In this document: one piece after another, positions 56,453 through 64,000 of the stretch
Numbering within the stretch: the first letter of the stretch is position 1
Layout of the letters: the number at the start of each line of letters is the position of its first letter
Origin: Ananas comosus
Taxonomy: Eukaryota; Streptophyta; Magnoliopsida; Poales; Bromeliaceae
Length of the DNA stretch: 64,000 nucleotides
Reading direction: 5' to 3'
Assembly (NCBI RefSeq): GCF_001540865.1
Contig: NC_033633.1
Coordinates: forward strand, 8,686,164 to 8,750,163
Notes under the pieces: generated by a model
Databases searched by the model: none
The model's input: only the letters and a program-made list of their open reading frames with translations
What the model was told of the DNA's origin: nothing
Program-made: the position numbers and the translations under genes

Positions 56453-56898
56453 TAGACCTGGTAAACAGGCGTGTCAGATAAACAACGTGTGGGTTATATA
56501 TTGTACAAGCGGATCATATAGACATTGGTAAAATTTACCCTTAAATTTTTGGGTAGCCTATTTTTTTACCATATCCCCTCGTTTGCGGGTTATCCGCAAG
56601 ATATTCCTTTTTTTTTTGCTCATATACTTTTCAAATGCAAAATACATATATATATACCTAATTCTAAAAGATCATAACTTGTTTGAACTATCACAATATA
56701 CAATAAATAATATAAAATATTAAAACGCATAAATTATATGTAAAAGTATTTTACATGTAGGTCGGGCCGCCGAAGGATGGTAGAGTGGTGTGGTGGGAGA
56801 GGAGATGCAGTAGGAGACGTGGCCACATCAGAAAGAAAGACAAGAAGAGCACTTAGGTTTAGGTTTTTTTATGAATGGGTAGTGTGTGTGTATATATT

Positions 56899-56931
<33 letters not shown>

Positions 56932-57124
56932 TTAATTTAAAATATTATGCGAGTACCTATAGGCACTAGCGGATTACTCAAAATGCCGATAATTTAATGG
57001 GTATCCAGCCGTTTTACGTGCATAATGTTTTAGATAAAAAAAAAAAATTATATAGTATCTAGACCCGTAAATTTGTAGGTACTCTGCGGACACCCGAGGG
57101 TATGGATAGAGATTGCTAGATCTA
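56453..57124. mobile_element. hAT-type element nested in the copia LTR
   Basis: Ends TAGACCTGGTAAAC and (inverted) TAGATCTAGCAATC, flanked by GCCGTATG (56445-56452) and ACCGTATG (57125-57132), with 7 of 8 matching. It is a relative of the element at 32697-33257, with the same GCGGGT/ACCCGC subterminal style and TG/TA microsatellites inside. Confidence 0.8.
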
Positions 57125-57270
57125 ACCGTATGCAGTGGACATCTTACCTCAGCAAAACACCACTCTTAAAGCTTCACTTGCCTCCTTCTGAATCTCTCAC
57201 TCCTCTCCTGTCTTCTAAATCCTCGAAAACAAATCGCTCTTGCACCTCTCCCCCTGTGCACTAAATTCTT

Positions 57271-57761
57271 TGTAGAATGCAGCGGAAGTATTCATTTGTA
57301 CTTTTTTGCGGAAGCGATTCGCGCTACGACGCGATGAGCCCGGATCGTAGAGATTGATTCATGTGTCTTTGGATCGTCCTTGAAGGTCTTCTAACGCTCC
57401 GAACCCGTGGTGGATCGAACTACGAACGAGCACGATCGCAAATCCACCGTTCAAGTCCCTCTAGAATAATAGGTTAATGGAGGATGTGGTTTCTCTCTTT
57501 TGTATTCTTATTCTCTCTCTTTTTCGTTCATCGTTTTATGTAGGATCGCCCGTATATTTATAAGAAATTTTAAAATCCTAATCGCGTAAGAGATAAGGCC
57601 AAATCGGTTATTAATTGTTATCCTAATATGATTAAAATTTATCTGTAATTAACTTTCCAATTTAAAAGCAAGATTAATCCTAATCCAATTAGATAACATA
57701 ATAATCGTCGGATCGAGCCCGATCATGGGCGGACCCGATTCGATTTAACCGAATGCCAACA
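57271..57761. mobile_element. Solo LTR of another copia-like family
   Basis: A 491-bp TG...CA unit (TGTAGAATGCAGCGGAAG...GAATGCCAACA) between parts of the host LTR; flanks TTCTT and CCCTT match at 3 of 5. The first bases resemble plant copia LTR ends. Superfamily is inferred. Confidence 0.6.
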
Positions 57762-58069
57762 CCCTTGGCTAAGTTTCTCTCTGGTACAGCTCACGAAAAC
57801 CTCGCTACTCAGCCGTATTCTAGACCGCGAAGCTTCAGCATAGAGTTTGACAAGCGAAGGCCTATTTTTGATTATTTAATGCACCAACAAAAACATGCCC
57901 CGAATCTTAACATAATTAAATTTTTTTTCTCAGATTAATATTTAAGTCCTGATTCATTTATCTCTAACAGATTTAAATATTTATCCTAATCTAAATAAGA
58001 TTTAACTACAAATCTAACAAATGGGCGCGCCCTATTGTACTTTTTCAACGGACAAATCTGAGAAAATCC

Positions 58070-58240
58070 AGTAATTGAAGAAGCTGCATCTATCCTTTAT
58101 TAAAAGAAATATGTAGTTGAAGAAGCTGCATCTATCCAGTAATTGAAGAATATGTAGTTCAATTACTGCATCTATCCAGTAATTGAAGAAGCTGCATCTA
58201 TCCTTTATAAATGGTAGGAATATGTAGTTATCCTTTATTT
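58070..58240. repeat. Short tandem repeats of GAAGCTGCATCTATCC
   Basis: AGCTGCATCTATCC with either TTTAT or AGTAATTGAAGAA following occurs several times, interleaved with ATATGTAGTT. The surrounding 58021-58620 has no other feature. Confidence 0.7.
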
Positions 58241-58625
58241 TTTCTCAAATTAAGTAACTTTATAAAAAGATCGTCTACTATATATTTATTAATTAACTAT
58301 TTTCTCCCATTATTTTTAACAATTAATAGAATGTGAATATCAGTATTTACTTGGTTGTACCATATAATGTGACTAAATAGGGACAGTGCGAGAGCAAGTA
58401 TTATAATTTTAAATTTTAAAAGAGATAAAATATAGGTTTTTTTTCGAAAGATTGAGGGATAACGTGCAAAAGCTGACGCTTATGGGAAGTTTTTTTTTGC
58501 AATTTACCCAAGAAAAAAATATATTAAGAATTATAGCACGAGTAAAGGAACCATTAGATAAATAAAAGTTTCAGAGAACTAGAGATGCACACGACATAAT
58601 TCGTCAGTAAATGTAATTAATTCTA

Positions 58626-59138
58626 CACTACAACAAAAACGGTCTATAGCGACACTTTTAAATATAGGTATATGTCAAAAAAGTGCTGCTAGCTAAAATT
58701 ACCGACACTTTTAAAAAGTGTTGCTATATGTGGCGTCGCTAGGTACATAGTAACAGTTAAAGAGTGTCGCTATAACCTAAAAGAGTGCTGCTAATTTATC
58801 AACAACTTATTTAAGCATTTAGCAACCGCCGAAACTCTATCTCGTTGGCTGCGGTGGCGGAGGAGGACGACAGGAATGGCTTTTCGTCTAGAATTTCAGT
58901 AGATTGAGTGAAGAGAGAAGAAAAATAGTAATTAATTTTTCTTTTTTTTTCTTTTCTGTTTGTAATCAGGTCAAATGGACTGGGTGTGGTGGGTTGAGTA
59001 GAGTAATCTTTTATTTTTTATTGGATTGGGCTTTATATTTAGGCATTAGTAGATGTTTTTTTAAGTTTTAGTATAAATGAGACACTTACTCAAAAATGTC
59101 CCAAACATGTGTCCCTATAACCTAATTCTGTTGTAGTG
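58626..59138. mobile_element. CACTA-type MITE, TSD CTA
   Basis: Begins CACTACAACAAAAACGG and ends TTCTGTTGTAGTG, with CTA on both sides (58623-58625 and 59139-59141). Subterminal GCGACACTTTT/AAGTGTTGCTA/AGTGTCGCTATA motifs repeat near the left end, a common feature of CACTA elements. 513 bp, non-coding. Confidence 0.88.
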
Positions 59139-59141
59139 CTA

Positions 59142-60580
59142 CTTGATAAAGCATGCCTAGTTGCTAGGAATGGCCTCAAATAAGAATCTTGTAACTTTTT
59201 TGAGGTATATTTTAGAAATACAATAATAAGCAAATTCACATATCCAAAAGCCTCTTTTTTTTTCTTTTTTTCAAAACTTTTACGATAAATTTACAGTATT
59301 TTCAGGGCATTTTGTTAATTTTTTTTATACTCACAAAAAAAAATCCAAAAACTCCTATATTTAAACACTATTTTTTGTCAAACTTTTTAATACTACAAAA
59401 TTACATGGCATCCAATCAAGACCTCAGTGCCAGGACTCAGAGGAAGTATAAACTTGCTATTGCACATCATTTACCAAGTACAAAGAATTGTAGAATTGGA
59501 ATAAAAAAAAGACGCAATCTATAGGCAGAATACGTAAAGAATTGCTCTTTCGCAAGATAAAAAATGCTTATTAAAACCTCTTTGAAAATCATATAAATAA
59601 ATTTTAAGGCCTTTGTGCATAAAAATTTATTGATTTTGTGTTTTGGCAAAACTAAGCCCTTTGCTTTTGGGATTTTACACATCTAATATAGAATTTCAAA
59701 AATCTAAACAAAATATCTTTCTTTCCCCCCTCTTTCCCCCTCTTCCTTCCTCACTCTTATCCCTCTCATCATCTCCTTCCCTGTGTTGCAATCGTTGCCC
59801 GCTTCCACTGCCTCCTCTTTCTCCACTCCCTGCTGCAACCCTGTCATCTTCGCTCCTGTTTGAGTATTTAAAAAGAAAAACTTTGAATACAATTTCTGTG
59901 TTTCGTGATTTTTTACTTTAGTACTCTGTGATTTAAAATATATCACTTTAGTACCCAATAGTTTCATTTTTCTCTTTCCGTTATCCCTTTTGTTAATTTT
60001 TTTGTTATATCAGTTGTAAAGTTAAAAAATAAATAAAAAAAAAAAATCACAGAGTATTAAAATAAAAATTCGATAACCACAGAAAACTTAAATTAATATT
60101 TAATAAACTATAGGTGAGATATCTGAAATTTTTGTATATGATTTAATGAAGAGTTAGCAGAGTTACTGACAGAAAAAAAATAAATTTCTAAAATAGTAAA
60201 ATGATAAACTTTAAATTATAAAATATTAAAATAAAAAATTATAAAAATGATATTTAAAGTTTATCTATTTGAAAATAAAAAAGAAGAGTCGTTAAAAGGA
60301 GAGAGAGACAAAGAGAGACCTCACGGTCTCTCGTATTCAATGTCGGACTCAATGTATTGGGATGCGGAAACTCACGTGTCTCTCCACTCATCCCACTAGT
60401 CCACTTGTCATGTAACTAAAACTAACTCTATAAAAAGCGTATGACTAGACAGGAGAGGAAAAGAAAAGAAAAAAAAAAAGCAATCGAGAAACGGAAACAA
60501 ACAAAAAGTCAATGGAATCTTGCGTAATTGCCTTGCAGATAATTTTCCGTGGATATACCGGCATTTCCTAGCATAAGTGT
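59142..60580. other. Sequence with no recognised gene
   Basis: AT-rich DNA with a pyrimidine-rich stretch at 59715-59860. ORFs there (59643-59921, 59704-59967) are low-complexity shadows. Repeated short GATTTAAA/ATAAACT-like phrases are present, but no repeat unit could be defined. Confidence 0.4.
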
Positions 60581-60584
60581 CAAA

Positions 60585-60710
60585 AAAATTTGATGGTTGA
60601 TATTCGAGATTCAAATTCGAATCCTAATTGATTCATATTTTCAGCTAAATTTATTTATAAATGAAATAAACAAAGTGGATAGCATGTTTTTTGAAGTTTA
60701 TTTATTTTTT
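60585..60710 (+). repeat. SINE-like 3' fragment
   Basis: GATGGTTGATATTCGAGATT, a B-box-like ATTCGAATCC, then TTTATTTATAAATGAAATAA and AAGTGGATAGCATG. It closely follows the 3' half of the insertion at 38211-38617. The poly(A) end is replaced by a T-rich stretch. Confidence 0.45.
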
Positions 60711-60719
60711 GTTCTCTTA

Positions 60720-61083
60720 GGCTGCGTTTGGTTCGGGTATAAATAAGAACTGCTAGTTTTAGGGATAGGTACAAGTTCAGGTATAAGCAGGAACTAGACC
60801 AATTTTGCATTTGGATGAAAATTGGGTTGTTCCTAAGAATAAAGTAAATAGTGTTTCGATGGTTAGATTGGAACAAGAAGAATAAGAGTTGTAATTTGAA
60901 ATTAAAATTATATTATGTAATTAATAGTAATAAAAATATTACTTAAAAATAAATAAGAAATTAATTATTAATAATTAATTATAAATAATAAATTAATAAT
61001 ATATGATCTAATTAATAATAATAATTAATTATTCTTATTAATTAATTATAAATAATAAATTAATAATTATTGATTATCTAATT
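60720..61083. mobile_element. Truncated copy of the AT-rich PIF/Harbinger MITE
   Basis: Starts GGCTGCGTTTGGTTCGGG after TTA (60717-60719) and follows 28432 onward closely through the first 200 bp and into the TTAATTATTAAT core. It is cut at 61084 by the LTR of another element. The rest of the MITE should lie beyond the window if that element is complete. Confidence 0.82.
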
Positions 61084-62718
61084 TGTCACGCTCCGGATTA
61101 CACGTTCCCCGGGCATGCCGACAAATCCGCCGTATACAAAAAAATTTTTCCTGTATACGAAGCGACAGCTGTACCTGTAAACCGTACAATACTACAAACA
61201 GTAGTATAGAGCTGCTAGAGTAAACAGAAACTAAACAGACGGAGTTCCATATACATAGTCCAATAACCAAAAATACAGAGCTACTCGCACTGGCGAGTTG
61301 CGTATACTATGTACATGAACTCAAAACAAAACATCTACCTGCAGTAGGGGCACCTCTAGCTCGGCACGTCTGGTAGGGCTCTAACTCGCGACGCCCTTGC
61401 CTCGATCATGATCTGCGACAGCAGCAGCCGACGACGATAGCTCTGCAAAAACAGGGGGTAACAACAGGGCATGAGAACTACTGTAAAAATAGATAGTCCT
61501 CAGTGGGTACCGCCCTCAACAACATCGGTCCACCCACTAAGTCTGCAGAAGGGAGCAAAGATAGTAGTAAATGCAGGAATAAAATCTACCGCTATGACTC
61601 ACTACACTATCATGCTGTACACTAACCAACTGTAGGAAATGTCAAATCTGACCCAATCCAATCGAGACTGTAAGCCTACCCGTCCCTGCCCAGTTGCGAC
61701 TATCCAGCTACCTCCACACTAACTGGTCCGTGGAGAGCAAGTCCAACCGGCATGAGCGACACCAATGCGAAAGCACAAAGCCGTCTCCGGAGTGGCACTC
61801 GTGGGCGCTACCCAACCGAGTATGCAGCGTATCTCTGTCGAGCTCAAATAGGCTCTGAAAAGCCAAAGTCAAGTAACCGACTCTAACTAGTCTAATAACC
61901 AACAGTTCACGTGCCCTTGGCACAATCTGTCGCCAAAAAGGCGATCCGGGTCCACCGTCAACTCTGACGGCACCCAACAGTCCAAAACAGCCCAAACGAC
62001 CCTGTAAAAATCTACTCGGCGTACCAGCACGAGCGTAAATGTATTCTAAACTACCTGTAGTGCTCGTCTCGAGGATACTGCGACAGTACAATTTTATAAC
62101 GGCTCTTAGAGATAAATCATGCAGTTTAAACAAGTGACAGGTCCAAATCGTAGGTTTTCTCCTAATTCAAATTTCAAGTCCAACATGTATAAACTACTCA
62201 ATTTATTACCACACACTCCAAATTCATATTTGCAATCTACCATATAATCCATGAATTCGAGCTAGAATAGACTATATCAAAATTGAAATTTACACATGTC
62301 GACTATTAGAACTTAGGAGTCAAAACCGATGTAAACCCACCTCAAAAGCTAATTCAGAACAGCGAGAAGTCAATAGGAGAAGAAATTTTCGTGCTGCTCG
62401 GCCTCCAACGGCACTACCACGACGCACGCACGCTCCAACGGCTCGCCGGCGCGAAGTTGACGTCGCTCCAATCTCCAACTAGAGCCTCCACGAGCTCTCC
62501 ACTTCCAACTAGAGCCTCCACGAGCTCTCCACTTCCAACTAGAGAGAGAGGGAAATTACAAATCACAACTATCCCTCTGCCTCTCAAAACCATATAGGCC
62601 ACAAGATAAGGACGCATGGGGGGGTGCACGTGGCATTCAAAGCCACCCCCATGCATCACCAACCGACTAAAAAAAATAAAAAATAAAAAAAATAAATAAA
62701 TAAAACAAGGATACTACA
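61084..62718 (-). mobile_element. 3' LTR of a Tekay-type element inserted in the MITE
   Basis: A 1,635-bp LTR, TGTCACGCTCC...GGATACTACA, whose right end is followed at once by a polypurine tract. It includes the GAGAACTACTG segment near 61475 and two direct CTAGAGCCTCCACGAGC repeats near 62480-62525. It differs from the 24887 LTR in most other sequence, so it is another family of the same lineage. Confidence 0.85.
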
Positions 62719-62733
62719 TCCTCCCTCACTATA
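62719..62733 (-). other. Polypurine tract
   Basis: The minus strand reads TATAGTGAGGGAGGA directly before the LTR start TGTAGTATCC. This fixes the 3' LTR boundary. Confidence 0.8.
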
Positions 62734-62765
62734 AAAAGTTTCGTCCTCGAAACTTAAAACATACC

Positions 62766-63801
62766 TCAAGACGAGGAAGCGAACAAGTCGGGGTAGGACT
62801 CTCTCATCACGGTCTCGGGCTTCCAAGTCGCCTCCCGCTCCTTGTGATTGCTCCACTGCACTTTCACATACGGAATGACCCGGTTGCGCAATTCTTTCGT
62901 CTCACGAGCAAAAATTTGCACTGGAAGCTCCTCGTACCTCAGATCCTCGCCAATCCCTAGTGGAGTGTAGTCAATCACATGAGAGGGGTCGAAAACGTAT
63001 CTCCTCAATGCCGAGACGTGGAAGACATCGTGAATGCCAGCTAGTCGCGGGGGTAGAGCGATCCTATATGCAACTGGTCCCACTCGCTCCAATACCTCAA
63101 AAGGGCCTACGAAACGTGGACTGAGCTTTCCACGTACCCAAATCGGCGAATCCCTCTGGACGGCGAGACTTTGAGAAAAATATGATCTCCAATCTGAAAC
63201 TCTAAGTCTCGTCTTCTGGTATCGGCGTAGCTCCTCTGGCGGCTCTCGGCTATCAAAAGGTGTCGTCGAACAACTCTCACTTTTTCCTCAGCCTCTAGCA
63301 AAATCTCAGGCCCTAGCGTCTTCCTTTCACCCACATCACGCCAACACAAAGGGGATCGACATCTGCGTCCATACAACGCCTCAAACGGAGCCATCTGAAT
63401 GCTCGCTTGATAGCTGTTGTTGTACGCAAACTCAGCTAATCTCAAATGTCGATACCACCCTCCTCCAAAGTCCAGGTCGCATGCTCTCAGCATGTCCTCT
63501 AGAGTCTAAATGGTCCGCTCTGACTGACCATCCGTCTGTGGGTGAAACGCCGTGCTGAACTGCAGCTGTGTACCCAAGGCTGTCTCAAACTCCTCCAGAA
63601 ATGTGATACAAACCTCGGATCTCTATCAGATACGATTGAAATCAGCACGCCATGCAGCCTAATAATCTCATCCAGATATAGCTGCGCGAGTCTCTCTCTG
63701 GACCAGGTGGTCTGAACCGGTAAGAAGTGAGCAGACTTGGTCAGTCTGTCCACTATCACCCAAATCACATCAAAGCCACCCTGTGCTCTAAGTAATCCCA
63801 C
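62766..63801 (-). pseudogene. Integrase of the Tekay-type element (broken)
   Basis: Three minus-strand frames follow each other: 63499-63801 ([24 protein letters not shown]), 63107-63493 ([20 protein letters not shown], then [10 protein letters not shown]) and 62766-63092 ([25 protein letters not shown] and the chromodomain-like tail [15 protein letters not shown]). At least two breaks separate them, near 63495 and 63110. The rest of pol lies beyond the window end, with decayed sequence at 63802-64000. Confidence 0.85.
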
Positions 63802-64000
63802 GACGAAATCAGTGGGACCCCCTTGGTTCTACATATTCCTAAATTTCCGTGTTAAAACCACCTTACCTTACTTCTCTCTGTAACCGTCTAAACACCGAGT
63901 CACAAACTGAACGGTTGTCCACTTCCGGCTCGTAGTCCACGGACGACCGTTCGAAGTCTCAGACGGTCACGGGCTCACCTTCAGCCTCGTCTAATGCTAC

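Larger units (their letters stand above)
54972..58019 (-). mobile_element. Copia-family LTR carrying three nested insertions
   Basis: A fourth copy of the TGTTAGG LTR family. It begins TGTTCAGAAGC and ends ACAAATCTAACA, about 11 bp short of the family end. The original LTR of about 0.8 kb is split by an AT-rich MITE (55151-56190), a hAT (56453-57124) and a different copia solo LTR (57271-57761). No TSD was found, so one end is probably truncated. Confidence 0.75.

Noticed and set aside
59643..59967. Overlapping ORFs in a pyrimidine-rich stretch
   Set aside because: Ser/Pro/Leu and Glu/Lys/Gly low-complexity products on opposite strands; no homology recognised.

Overview
This is nuclear DNA of a flowering plant, most likely a monocot: the one long host gene is intronless and very GC-rich toward its 5' end, and the rest is dominated by nested plant transposons (Tekay/Del- and Reina-type Ty3/gypsy, Ty1/copia, hAT, Mutator, PIF/Harbinger and CACTA derivatives, SINE-like units). 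A bromeliad such as pineapple would fit, but I cannot confirm a species. Five single N bases (9868, 14121, 20543, 27715, 50586) divide the window into six contigs, called A to F here.

Only two host genes are well supported. At 29844-31637 (minus) lies an intact receptor-like kinase of the RKF3 type: signal peptide, Cys-rich ectodomain, one membrane helix and a kinase domain with all catalytic residues. At 46730-47697 (minus) lies a SAUR-family auxin-responsive gene; its ORF gives only exon 1, and a 35-bp second exon behind a 485-bp intron restores a family-like C-terminus.

Layout. 1-6540: decayed minus-strand Tekay/Del element. 8768-20542: a young Reina-like element (LTRs about 1.2% apart, TSD CATCT), broken up by contig order. 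11104-11802 and 20897-21561: solo LTRs of one copia family, each with a perfect TSD. 12435-13549: hAT-type element with an 8-bp TSD and nested MITEs. 21591-27714: copia LTR fragment, tandem repeats, and a Tekay-type LTR. 27716-29843: second version of that LTR carrying a MITE, then the kinase gene's 3' flank. 32170-34666: Mutator-type foldback with a 9-bp TSD and a hAT element in one arm. 35178-37790: possible Helitron with 703-bp tandem units. 38211-41500: SINE-like insertion and a deleted copia element hosting a hAT. 42480-46060: two decayed plus-strand Ty3/gypsy fragments. 50587-54066: plus-strand Tekay-type integrase and long LTR. 54972-58019: copia LTR with three nested insertions. 58626-59138: CACTA MITE. 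60720-64000: MITE interrupted by another Tekay-type element that runs off the window.

The main results of the hunt are: (i) evidence that contigs B and C are in the wrong order; (ii) a nearly full-length inverted-repeat Mutator element that could make hairpin RNA, with an internal empty-site control for a hAT insertion; (iii) arrays of ACCGGT-centred motifs shared by LTRs of two retrotransposon superfamilies; (iv) a four-fold tandem repeat over a reverse-transcriptase core motif; (v) two versions of the kinase-gene flank that differ by a 1-kb MITE. No new multi-gene system is visible.
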